Below are positions 51,727 to 60,410 of a DNA stretch of 64,000 nucleotides, piece after piece (within the stretch, counting starts at the first letter, position 1; every line of letters starts with the position of its first letter). Under the pieces are notes generated by a model. It did not search any database and was not told where the DNA came from. It worked only from the letters and a program-made list of their open reading frames with translations. The stretch spans positions 50,480 to 114,479 of the forward strand of contig NZ_RDQG01000037.1 in assembly GCF_003697815.1 (NCBI RefSeq). Direction: 5' to 3'. The DNA comes from Halalkalicoccus subterraneus. Its GTDB lineage: Archaea > Halobacteriota > Halobacteria > Halobacteriales > Halalkalicoccaceae. The translations under genes were made by a program, and so were the position numbers.

Positions 51727-51912
51727 GTTTGTCAGTAGTGTCTCTAGTGTCATAAGCACTTGCTCGTCATTACGTCATTAGTGTCACTACTGCAGCAGAG
51801 ACCCGAAATATCTCGTCGGTGAACTTGTGGGGTGACGTTGCTTTGCTACCGACGATACTCTAAGAAGAGCTCGTCTACCGTGTACTATTTCTAAAGTAAA
51901 CTAAATTCATCC

Positions 51913-51960
51913 TACCTTGTGCAACAATGTTTCCTTACGAGGACTCCGTTGCACAAGGTA
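51913..51960. repeat. Dispersed inverted repeat IR-TGCA, copy 4
   Basis: TACCTTGTGCAAC (51913-51925) and GTTGCACAAGGTA (51948-51960) form perfect 13 bp arms with a 22-base centre; the longest arms of the four copies. Confidence 0.8.
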
Positions 51961-52055
51961 GCGTGCAATCTGAGCCTGTATTGTTGACCCTATTCTTCCT
52001 CTCAACACTATCACGGACCCAACTTACTATTAGTTAAAGCTTATATTGATACTAT
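51961..52055. promoter_or_regulatory. Promoter region of the Tat lipoprotein gene
   Basis: AAGCTTATATTGATAC at about 52037-52052 is a TATA-like run but only ~15 bases before the ATG at 52056, so the true box may be TTACTATTAGTTAAAG near 52024-52039. Otherwise nothing is seen. Confidence 0.35.
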
Positions 52056-53303
52056 ATGAGAAGTGAGGCGTACATCTCGTCACTGGATCGACGACAATTC
52101 CTCAAGCGGACGGCAGCGACAGCAGCCGGTACGACACTCGCCAGTAGCGCAGGCTGTCTCCAACTGCTTGGCTTGAGTGGCTCGCCAACCGGTCTCAATG
52201 GTGGTCCTACGTTTCAAGACGTTCAACGGGAGGATGCTGACATCGTCGCCGAGTCCGCCAGCACTCTCGAAGCTGAAATCAATCGTGGTGGAGGACGCAT
52301 TATCTGGATCCCATCCGATACAGCGATCGATCTGAGCGGCCGGAACCTCACGCTCCGCCATGTGACGATCGCTTCGGGCCGCTCGGACGATGGCTCGGGA
52401 GCGCTCCTCGCAACGTCGGATCGCGGTCGTGGCTCACCAACGATGAGCAACGCCCTCTTCACACTCGAGGAAGGGGGTCGCCTCACCGGCGTAACGATCC
52501 GTGGCCCACATTGGAACTACACTGCCTCACCAGTCATTCCCGGGTATATTCCATTCGCACCAGGTGAGACACGCCCTGAACGCGCCCGGTGGCGCAGTGA
52601 CTGGTACGCGCGCGGTGTGTCGATGCAAGCCGACAGTAGCCAGTTCGATAACTGCGAGCTCTGGGGTTTTTCGACCGGCATCATGGTCGGCAGCCGGGAG
52701 TCACCAGCCTCACCGTCGATTCTCTACTCCGCGCTGCATAATTGCATGATGACCTCCGCCGGGTATCCGATTGACGTCAATCGGGGCACGCCGACGATCT
52801 ACCGGTGTGCCTTTGACGCCTATCGCCACGCGATCTGCGGATATGGCACCGCTGACGCGGGCTATCTCGCGATCGAATGCGATTTCGGTCCTCACGCATC
52901 GAGCCATCCAATCGATATGCACCGGATCGGCGAGAACGAGAGTGGCGCGAACGATGAATCCGCGCTGCGGTGGCAATGGCGGGCGGGAGGAACGATGCTC
53001 GTCCGCAACTCGATCATCCGGCCGACGCGAGTCGTCGACCAACGCCATCACAACGGTGCGAACGCTGGACCGTACGAGCCCGACCCGTATATCAACCATA
53101 ACCGTGGCGGCTTCACACCGCACGTCCTGATTCGGGGTGCACCGGCCGACGGGATCTATCTCGAGGGCAACCAGTGTGCCCACCCCGATCCAGAGACTGG
53201 GATCGACCAATCATCGTTCCCGGGTCGCCAGCGCATGAACGAGTTCGGCTGGCACAACATCTTTACCCAACAGAATCAGTGGGACGTCCCGTTCAGTCAG
53301 TAA
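52056..53303 (+). CDS. Tat-exported lipoprotein with right-handed beta-helix
   Basis: 415 aa. Twin-arginine signal SSLDRRQFLKRTAATAAGTTL with lipobox ASSAGC (Cys ~34). The mature part has repeated short strands (LRHVTIASG, LTGVTIRGPHW, FDNCELWGFSTGIMVG, IYRCAFDAYRHAI, LVRNSIIRP, IYLEGNQC), the pattern of pectate-lyase-like parallel beta-helices. Probably a surface carbohydrate-binding or lyase protein. Its stop overlaps a convergent lipoprotein gene by 11 bases. Substrate unknown. Confidence 0.85.
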   Translation: MRSEAYISSLDRRQFLKRTAATAAGTTLASSAGCLQLLGLSGSPTGLNGGPTFQDVQREDADIVAESASTLEAEINRGGGRIIWIPSDTAIDLSGRNLTLRHVTIASGRSDDGSGALLATSDRGRGSPTMSNALFTLEEGGRLTGVTIRGPHWNYTASPVIPGYIPFAPGETRPERARWRSDWYARGVSMQADSSQFDNCELWGFSTGIMVGSRESPASPSILYSALHNCMMTSAGYPIDVNRGTPTIYRCAFDAYRHAICGYGTADAGYLAIECDFGPHASSHPIDMHRIGENESGANDESALRWQWRAGGTMLVRNSIIRPTRVVDQRHHNGANAGPYEPDPYINHNRGGFTPHVLIRGAPADGIYLEGNQCAHPDPETGIDQSSFPGRQRMNEFGWHNIFTQQNQWDVPFSQ

Positions 53304-53910
53304 CGTCGTAGACCGTTCGATTCACTTCGATTCGCTCGAGAGTCCCCTCTATTGTTCCGGTAGTCGGTTGGATTTCGAACTCGTGATTCTCACCAGGCTC
53401 GAGATCACGGACGGTCACGAGCGTGGCACTGAGATACGCGTCGTTCGTCCCGTAGAAGATCACCTCGATATCGACGACGTTGATCGCTCGGTCGCTGACG
53501 TTCGTCGCTGTACCAGTCACGAGCAGCGAGCTATCAGTCGTTTGTTGGGCATCGGCCGTTATCTCGACGTCACTCGGATCGCGAGTAGTGGTTTCGTACT
53601 CCCCGTAGGTCTCGTTGTACTCGTCACGGTTGATCTGGGTAGCGTTCTCGTCAGGATGCTGCTGGCGCTTCGTGCTGTCTTTACTAGTTGTCTCGCTCGC
53701 GTTTTTTCGCTCAGTACCGCGCTCACTCGTATTGTCAGTATCAGCAGGTCCTTCAGAAGTCGTGTTCTCCTGTGACCTATTATCAGTACCACCGGTAGGA
53801 CGTTCTTCGTCATCATCATCTTCCCACCAGCGGGTTCCGATACACCCGGAGAGGGAGACTAGCGTCCCGATACTCCCGAGAACTTTCGCGAATTGCCGTC
53901 GTAAGATCAT
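53293..53910 (-). CDS. Lipoprotein with FxLYD-like domain
   Basis: 205 aa. RRQFAKVLGSIGTLVSLSGC is a signal with lipobox, then a ~65-residue Asp/Thr/Glu-rich linker, then an Ig-like domain (VEITADAQQTTDSSLLVTGTATNVSDRAI...VEVIFYGTNDAYLSATLVTVRDLEPGE) typical of FxLYD proteins. Anchored outside the cell. Role unknown. Confidence 0.8.
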   Translation of the reverse strand: MILRRQFAKVLGSIGTLVSLSGCIGTRWWEDDDDEERPTGGTDNRSQENTTSEGPADTDNTSERGTERKNASETTSKDSTKRQQHPDENATQINRDEYNETYGEYETTTRDPSDVEITADAQQTTDSSLLVTGTATNVSDRAINVVDIEVIFYGTNDAYLSATLVTVRDLEPGENHEFEIQPTTGTIEGTLERIEVNRTVYDVTD

Positions 53911-53961
53911 TGTCTGTCGAGTCTGTTGATAATCTACTATTGAGCTCCTCTCCGTCCTCCG

Positions 53962-54204
53962 TTAGTCAATCCCGACGCCGATTCCTAAGAGGAGAAACAG
54001 CCAGTAGAACACGAACAGTCCGAAATTGCGAATACTGAATCGAGGTAGCTCATCACCCACGCCCACGAACAGGACCCCGCCAGCAGTGGCCAAAAACAGA
54101 GCTGCAAGGACTCCCCACTGACCGACAAGGAAGATAGCAAGGACGACTGTTCCAAGCCCGATTACTTTCGCGGCACCAGCGTTCGTTGAACTCAGAAATC
54201 CCAT
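53962..54204 (-). CDS. Small membrane protein, 80 aa
   Basis: Two to three hydrophobic segments (KVIGLGTVVLAIFLVGQWGVLAALFLATAGGVLFVGVG, and FGLFVFYWLFLLLGIGVGI). No motif. Convergent or tandem with lipoprotein gene; could be a conjugation-region accessory. Confidence 0.6.
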   Translation of the reverse strand: MGFLSSTNAGAAKVIGLGTVVLAIFLVGQWGVLAALFLATAGGVLFVGVGDELPRFSIRNFGLFVFYWLFLLLGIGVGID

Positions 54205-54294
54205 TACTGCCCTAGTTCTAATAGTACTCTAATATTAATCTTGGGTCAGACAGAGCCGAGAAACGTGGTTGCAAGACGACTCGATCGCGAGTTA

Positions 54295-54567
54295 TCAATC
54301 CGATTCCTGTTCCCGCCGAAGACAGCGCTGGGCGTGCAGCAACATTCCGCGCCACGTAAATCCGTTCGTCTCTTTCGTCTCCGAGAGTTCCTCGTACTGT
54401 TCGAGCGGGACTTCGATTAGAATGGATTTCATTTCGTCCTCGTCGGAAGCGTCCGCTTGGCCGCCATCCGGGAAAATCCTCGTCTCGTCGTCGGTATGTG
54501 ATCGATATTTGGATTTCATTGTATCGAGAGTGAGTATGGGTTCGATACCAGAGCTCTGCAGAGCCAT
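54295..54567 (-). CDS. Ribbon-helix-helix-like small protein
   Basis: 90 aa. The segment MKSILIEVPLEQYEELSETKETNGFTWRGMLLHAQR (about 46-81) has the strand-helix-helix pattern of RHH regulators. Start at 54567 fits a TTTATCAC box (about 54598-54604) ~30 bases upstream. It is divergent from the conjugation operon (start 54654), so it likely autoregulates and controls transfer genes; inference from position. Confidence 0.65.
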   Translation of the reverse strand: MALQSSGIEPILTLDTMKSKYRSHTDDETRIFPDGGQADASDEDEMKSILIEVPLEQYEELSETKETNGFTWRGMLLHAQRCLRREQESD

Positions 54568-54653
54568 TCGTTCGCGGCCCCATTAGTCTTAGCAAAGATT
54601 TATCACCGTTGACTATTGTACTAGACTTATAGTAAACTAATACTGATACAATA
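54568..54653. promoter_or_regulatory. Divergent promoter between RHH-like gene and transfer operon
   Basis: Minus strand: GATAAATC box about 30 bases before ATG 54567. Plus strand: CTTATAGT (54626-54633) about 24 bases before GTG 54654, allowing leaderless translation from that GTG. Short inverted stretches ACTATTGTACTAGAC...AGTAAACTAATACTGATACAATAGT (ACTATTGTA/TACAATAGT) form a 9 bp repeat that could be the operator. Confidence 0.55.
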
Positions 54654-55181
54654 GTGGACGAGGACGAACAGCGAATCCTAACCAGAGTATTCCCACACGA
54701 ACCACACAAACTTCAAAATTCCATGTCATCGACAGGCGATACCCCTCCCGAAGACGAGCCGACAGACGACCAACCACCTCTACACCCACTCATCGCACGC
54801 GTGATGAACGTGTTCCAGGGCCCGACACGGGTTCCAACAGCGTACCTTGCGGCAGGAACCGCCATTGGCCTCCTGGTAGTTATCGCGAGCACACCCGCTG
54901 CAGCCCAGGAGTTCTGCGATGATCCCGCCGGACAGTTGTTGATCTCGATCGAGACGATGCTAATCAACTACGGGACGATGCTGTTGTTCCTCGCTTTCCT
55001 GATCGGCGTTGCCATGTGGGCGCTGACACCCATCTTTGCCGGGCAGAGTGCGATCGGACTGGGAATGATCCTGCTCTCGTTCGGGGCAGCAATCGCCTTC
55101 GTCGTCGGCACCCAGTTCTTTGGGATGACCTTCGAGATCGCCGGCGCCGGTGGTCAGAGCTGCTCAACCGTCCTCAACTAA
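54654..55181 (+). CDS. VirB2-like pilin/small membrane protein of the transfer operon
   Basis: 175 aa from GTG 54654; ATG 54723 gives 152 aa. Has a helix near 67-85 ending ASTPAAAQEFC, a signal-peptidase-like AAA site, then two membrane helices (about 97-120 and 125-150) joined by a short loop, and two Cys in the mature part. Signal plus two helices is the layout of VirB2/TrbC pilins, placed as usual before VirB6 and VirB4. Sequence similarity alone would not settle it. Confidence 0.65.
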   Translation: MDEDEQRILTRVFPHEPHKLQNSMSSTGDTPPEDEPTDDQPPLHPLIARVMNVFQGPTRVPTAYLAAGTAIGLLVVIASTPAAAQEFCDDPAGQLLISIETMLINYGTMLLFLAFLIGVAMWALTPIFAGQSAIGLGMILLSFGAAIAFVVGTQFFGMTFEIAGAGGQSCSTVLN

Positions 55182-55227
55182 CCACAGACTCTCGACCCTC
55201 GTGATTCGCTACCCGGACTAATCGCCT

Positions 55228-56826
55228 ATGGATACGCCACTGAACCCGCGTCGACTCGTCGTGATTATCCTCATCATAGGTCTTGCCATGACCTCGATAG
55301 CTGGTCCTGTCGCTGCTGCTTCAGAGACGACTGCTACGCTCGATATTGACGGAATCGTTCTTCAGACCGACGCAGGTGATCTCACCGACGACAACGAGAG
55401 TGACGGTACCACCTCAAACGAGGATGATGACGAGTCGAATGTAACAGCAGAGGATCTGGAAGAGCTCCCGATCGACGTCGACGAAGACGAGGTCAACCTC
55501 GAGGAGATCAACAACGAATCTGCGGACAACGCGACCAACACTACCAACGGAACTAACGCCGAAAACGGGGGCGGCACACCACAAATCGGCGGCGGTGGTG
55601 GAACCGGCAGTATCGGTCCGAGCCTGTCGCCCGAAGAGAACGCCAAGGATCTCGCCGAGTGGCTCCGAGGGCAACTTCGCGGGGCGACCGTCTACCTCGT
55701 CGACGAGGTGATTAACGACATGCTGGGGACGCCTACGCCCGAGAATGACGGGTGGCACGGCATCCTCGGCCAGCCTGTTGGCGAGACGTACAGCGATCTC
55801 TACGAAGAGGTCTATATGCAGATGATCCTGCCACCGGCGTTCCAGTTCATGATCATCGGGTTCATCTTCTTCACCCTGTTTGTCGTGCCGTTTTCGCCGA
55901 TGACTGGCCAGCGCGTCTGGTCGGTATTGCTCGCGATGTTCGGCGCCGGAGCGTTGGTGATGCTCAGCTGGAACGTCGCGTCGTTGCTCCATCACGTCTC
56001 GGATGCCGTGACGATGTGGTTCCTCCCCCAGGGTGAGGAGATCCTCGCGAGTGGCGACCCGAACAATCCCTTCTCCGAGGAGAATATCAAGCTGAATGCT
56101 GGGCCACTAGCAGTCGGTCTCGGAGTCTACCTCGCGAGTTGGAATGTCGGGTTGATGTTGGCACTGATTCACGGGATCCGCCACGCAGTGTTATTTCTCA
56201 TGCCGACGATACTACCGATCATCCTCGTCGGGATGTACTTTGGGCCCCGAACGTCGAAAGCAGCGTTCTCGGTGCTGTTCTGGCAGTATATCGGCCTACT
56301 GGTGATGAACTGGCCGACGGCACTCCTGCTCTCGATCGGCTATCACGTCGGCTTTGACTTCGGCATGGGCGCTGCAGGATCGCTCGCGAATATGGCGGTG
56401 ACGATCGGCGTGATCATCCTCGCGGTCGTCCTGCCGCTGACGATCCAGACGTCGTTCCTTGGGGGATCGTTGGTCGCGATCATCACGAAAGGGTCAGTGC
56501 TGTCAACGGGCATGAACACGGCCCGACGAGTCCTACCGTCGCGCGGGGATACCTCTCGATTGAAACGGGGTGGAGGCTACATCAATCCCGTCTCCCGGTT
56601 CACTCGCGATCGATCCACCAACAGCAATCGTCAGCGCCGACAGGACGTTGCAGCGACTGACGGCGGTTCGTCGACCCAATCACGACTGACGAACTACTCC
56701 CAGTCTCACTCCCGATCAACCCCCTCTCGACAATCGGGTCCTTCTCGTAGTCAGCAAGACGCCGGCAGTATCGACGCCCGACGGCGGGAACGCTACCGTC
56801 GCCTTCGCCGAAATAGGTCTGATTGA
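55228..56826 (+). CDS. VirB6/TrbL-like polytopic membrane protein
   Basis: 532 aa. Signal peptide (about 8-32), a ~90-residue very acidic outside segment rich in Asp/Asn/Thr and ending in a GGGGG-like stretch, then about six membrane helices (200-430) and a basic Ser/Arg tail in the cytoplasm. This is the design of VirB6/TrbL inner-membrane channel proteins. Followed by VirB4 with a 4-base overlap. Acidic ectodomain suits high salt. Confidence 0.75.
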   Translation: MDTPLNPRRLVVIILIIGLAMTSIAGPVAAASETTATLDIDGIVLQTDAGDLTDDNESDGTTSNEDDDESNVTAEDLEELPIDVDEDEVNLEEINNESADNATNTTNGTNAENGGGTPQIGGGGGTGSIGPSLSPEENAKDLAEWLRGQLRGATVYLVDEVINDMLGTPTPENDGWHGILGQPVGETYSDLYEEVYMQMILPPAFQFMIIGFIFFTLFVVPFSPMTGQRVWSVLLAMFGAGALVMLSWNVASLLHHVSDAVTMWFLPQGEEILASGDPNNPFSEENIKLNAGPLAVGLGVYLASWNVGLMLALIHGIRHAVLFLMPTILPIILVGMYFGPRTSKAAFSVLFWQYIGLLVMNWPTALLLSIGYHVGFDFGMGAAGSLANMAVTIGVIILAVVLPLTIQTSFLGGSLVAIITKGSVLSTGMNTARRVLPSRGDTSRLKRGGGYINPVSRFTRDRSTNSNRQRRQDVAATDGGSSTQSRLTNYSQSHSRSTPSRQSGPSRSQQDAGSIDARRRERYRRLRRNRSD

Positions 56827-59800
56827 CAATGAGCACAGGAACTGACCAGCAGCGAGCAGCGGACAGACGCAAAGTTCTCCCAAACCGATTGACCGGCCAG
56901 CGAATCGCCGGCGTCTCGAAAGTCGCGATTTACGCTGGCGGTGGCACAGCCGCGATGACGTGGTTCGCCGCGGATATGTATGTTCCACCGGGCTACCGAA
57001 GTCCGGTCTACGGGCTTGCACTCTGCATGTTCGTTGGCTCAATCATCGCCTCGTTTCACACGCCGAATCACCTCTCGGTTCACGAACACCTGCGGCGACG
57101 CATTACCCATCATACTCGACAACATACCATGCTCAGTGCACGCAACGGCAGCAAGAAAGCACAGCCCACCAACGACACGCTTCCCGGTCGGATCGTTCGA
57201 CTCCCAATCATCCGAAATGTCCGTGGAATCGGTGTCGACGAGGCAGAACGCTCGCAGGACGCCGTGCAGGTCTCCCGCCCGTTCCACAATTCGTCGGCCA
57301 TCGAAACGGCTGATGGCGGTGTGATCGGCGCGATCAAGGTTCGCCCGGCGGCGATGGCGGTCGCCGACGAAGGCCACTGGACACGCCGTGTGGAGCGCCT
57401 CGCGAACGTCATCGACTCATCAGTCACCGCGAGGACGCAGTTCACCTCGAAGATGCGAGCCGTCGATTACGGCGACCGGATGGGTACGTACGACAATCGC
57501 GAGCAAGAGCTCCTTGACAAGCTTGCCGCGAAACACGGCGATATTGATACAGCCTACCGGAAGGCTCGCAATAGTGAGATCAATCGAGAGGATCTCGGTC
57601 TCTTAATTGGGGCTGACCTCGCTGATGAGCGCCAGAGCGTGATTGATCTATACGACGTCACCACGCTCAAGCGCAACTACTACGTCACGATCAAGATCGA
57701 ACCAGCGGACGTCGTCACGGAGGACAATGTTGAGGCGGGCGGCGGGATGGCGAACGTCCCGCTATTGGGCCGCCTCTGGAAGTACAAGGAACTCCGTGAT
57801 CTCCGCCAGGAGGGCGACCACACGCAAGTAATGGTCGAACGGCTTGAGAACAAACTCGAGACGCTTGAGTCGGACCTCCGGACGATTGAGGACATCAGTA
57901 CGCGAATCCTCTCCTCAACCGAGCTTTCGCAGGTCTTCGCCGATCACTATCAGGCGGCTAACGCGTACGTGAACGACAACTTTGGCGACGTCGTCCGGCT
58001 CTCACCGAAGCCGACCTCCAGTGAGGGAACGGCGATGTACGGTGTCGACCACGATCATCTACGCGACCTTCCCAATGGCCCGATCGGCGAGTCCAACGGC
58101 GCTGTCGAACCTCAAACGCCCGGCGAGACATCCCAAATGGTCGATCAGGGGGACGACGGCAATCGCCATATAGTCCCCACTCGCAGTGACCAATCCAACG
58201 AGCCCAATGACGAGGGCATCGTCAATACGGCGAAGAGCACTGCGAGCTCCTTTGCTGATCGAGTCGCGAAGATCAACGATAACCCCGTTGCCGACGTCAT
58301 TCTCACGAAAGAGCAGCTGGTCGACCACTATCAGACGGTTGTCGGCCCCAAAGACGGCATTTACCGCGGCAACGAGAATTGGATTACGATCGACAACGCC
58401 GTCTACAGCAAGACACTCTCGATCCGCGAATGGCCCGCCGTCCCCAAGATGGGCATCCTCGAGCCGATTCTTCGAGAACATGAACCCGGCGTCGCGGTCA
58501 ACGTCGCGACCCACATCAATCCGATTGACCAGCAGCGTGCCGAAATCGAACTCTCAGACACGGAAGACCAACTGAAGGACAAAAAGGAGAAGGCCGAGGA
58601 CTCCCGGCTGCCGATGTTCCTGCAGACCTACCGGAAACAGCACGACGAGGCCCAGGAGATGGTCGAGGCGAACCAGGATTCGGAATACGACCTCTTCGAA
58701 ACGAACACGCATATCGAACTCCGAAGCGACGACCCCGAAGCCCTCGGTCGGACCATCGATCACATCAACTCGATGATGAACGACGAGGGCGCCGAAGCCC
58801 GTCAAGAAACAGCCCACCACTTCGAGGGGTGGCAGTCAGTCGCGCCCGTGTGTGATGATAAGCTCGAGGAGCCGATCATGATGTTCGCCGACGGTGTGGC
58901 CCGTGAGTTCCCCTGGACGTCGCGAAATCTCCATGAACCGAACGGCGTCGAGTTCGGGATCAATATGCACACGAACGAGCCGCTGTACTTGGACCTCTGG
59001 AACCGCAAGACTGGCTTCGACTTTGGGATCTTCACGAAGAAAGGCGGCGGCAAGACGACGACTGCCACGGAGATCCTCGGCCGGCTAAACATGGTCTATC
59101 GCGATGATCTCATGACGATCATTATCGACCCACTGCAGGAGTATGCGAACCTCGCGACTGTCCACGACGGCGAGCGTCTTGTCGTCGGTGGGGATACGGG
59201 CATCAACCCGTTCCATATCGAGGCGACACCTGAAGAGAAGCTCGCGACCATCGGCAAGGGCGCACCGTACAAGCACTGGCTGGAGGGCTGTATGGACTTT
59301 GTCGAGATGTACTACGCCGACGAGGGTCTGGACTTCGCCGAGAAGAAGGGGATCTGGCGTATGGCGATTCGAGAAGCCGCCGAGCGCTATGGGATCGAAG
59401 ACGATCCGCAGACCCACTCAGCAGACTATCGTCGGGAACAGGGCTATTCGGGTGACTGCCCGACGCCAATGGACGCGATCGAGATCATCGACGAGATGAC
59501 CGACGAGCCTGAGGAGTGGGTTCGCTCGAAGCCCGGGCAGGATCCCTCCGAACGAAAAGTTGAGGAACGAGAGGTCACGGCCGTCGACATCATCAACAAC
59601 GATATCCAACCGTTCCTCCCCGGCGGCGAGTACGAGCACTTCACGAAACAGACTGATATCGAGCTTGAGGATTCGACGTTCTTCTACGTCGATATGCAGC
59701 AACAAGAGGCCAGTACATCGATTGGTCTGACGATGCAGGTCGTCTACGACCTCTTCTACGAGATGGTCAAAACAATCGACATTCCGTCGGTGATCTTCAT

Positions 59801-60410
59801 GGACGAGTTCCACTATATGCTGCGGGACTCGCTGGCCCAGAAATCGCTCAATCAGAAGTTCCGTCATGGTCGCCACTGGGACCTCTCACTCGGCGTCGCC
59901 ACGCAGTCGTTCAAGGATTTCTTTGGCGAGGACGCTGACGGTAACACCCACCTCACGGACAACGCCCAAGTCCTGTTCGAGAACATGCCCACACAAATCT
60001 TCCACCAGGAGGATATGAGCGACGAGTGGGCCGAGGAGATCGGGCTCACATCAGACGAAGCCAGATTCATTCGAAATGCGGAGCCGGGTAATCGTGAATT
60101 GGGTTACTCAACGGCCCTACTCCGGGTTTCGGACAAAGGTACCTACCCGTTGAAAGTCAAGATGGACTTCGAGGAGAATCCCCGCGAAGCTGTCGTGACG
60201 GAGTTCGATCCCTCGGAACATGGCGAGGATTTCTACTCGTATCTCCTCGAGCACGACGACATCTGTGAATGGCGCTTCGCCCCGACGACAGACGGCAAGG
60301 TCGCCACCAACACGGAGATCACAGCAACGGGCACGAACACGTCTGGAGACGCTGTCGAGCAGAACCAGAGGCCACAGCGTACCGACGTTAGTGCTACGGG
60401 GGACGACTGA
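56823..60410 (+). CDS. virB4: VirB4-family conjugation ATPase
   Basis: 1195 aa, longer than bacterial VirB4 (~800). Two N-terminal membrane helices (about 25-45 and 50-75) anchor it. Walker A KKGGGKTTT near 739-747, IIIDPLQEYANL just after (VirB4 D-loop), Walker B SVIFMDEFHYML near 988-999, and QSFKDFF sensor Gln near 1020. Coiled segments near 320-360 and 575-620. Powers pilus assembly and DNA transfer at the membrane. A Ser/Thr-rich tail ends the protein. Stop is followed at once by the next ATG. Confidence 0.92.
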   Translation: MTMSTGTDQQRAADRRKVLPNRLTGQRIAGVSKVAIYAGGGTAAMTWFAADMYVPPGYRSPVYGLALCMFVGSIIASFHTPNHLSVHEHLRRRITHHTRQHTMLSARNGSKKAQPTNDTLPGRIVRLPIIRNVRGIGVDEAERSQDAVQVSRPFHNSSAIETADGGVIGAIKVRPAAMAVADEGHWTRRVERLANVIDSSVTARTQFTSKMRAVDYGDRMGTYDNREQELLDKLAAKHGDIDTAYRKARNSEINREDLGLLIGADLADERQSVIDLYDVTTLKRNYYVTIKIEPADVVTEDNVEAGGGMANVPLLGRLWKYKELRDLRQEGDHTQVMVERLENKLETLESDLRTIEDISTRILSSTELSQVFADHYQAANAYVNDNFGDVVRLSPKPTSSEGTAMYGVDHDHLRDLPNGPIGESNGAVEPQTPGETSQMVDQGDDGNRHIVPTRSDQSNEPNDEGIVNTAKSTASSFADRVAKINDNPVADVILTKEQLVDHYQTVVGPKDGIYRGNENWITIDNAVYSKTLSIREWPAVPKMGILEPILREHEPGVAVNVATHINPIDQQRAEIELSDTEDQLKDKKEKAEDSRLPMFLQTYRKQHDEAQEMVEANQDSEYDLFETNTHIELRSDDPEALGRTIDHINSMMNDEGAEARQETAHHFEGWQSVAPVCDDKLEEPIMMFADGVAREFPWTSRNLHEPNGVEFGINMHTNEPLYLDLWNRKTGFDFGIFTKKGGGKTTTATEILGRLNMVYRDDLMTIIIDPLQEYANLATVHDGERLVVGGDTGINPFHIEATPEEKLATIGKGAPYKHWLEGCMDFVEMYYADEGLDFAEKKGIWRMAIREAAERYGIEDDPQTHSADYRREQGYSGDCPTPMDAIEIIDEMTDEPEEWVRSKPGQDPSERKVEEREVTAVDIINNDIQPFLPGGEYEHFTKQTDIELEDSTFFYVDMQQQEASTSIGLTMQVVYDLFYEMVKTIDIPSVIFMDEFHYMLRDSLAQKSLNQKFRHGRHWDLSLGVATQSFKDFFGEDADGNTHLTDNAQVLFENMPTQIFHQEDMSDEWAEEIGLTSDEARFIRNAEPGNRELGYSTALLRVSDKGTYPLKVKMDFEENPREAVVTEFDPSEHGEDFYSYLLEHDDICEWRFAPTTDGKVATNTEITATGTNTSGDAVEQNQRPQRTDVSATGDD

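Noticed and set aside
54218-54709. Minus-strand frame of 163 codons
   Set aside because: Overlaps the RHH-like gene and the start of the transfer operon; no acidic composition.
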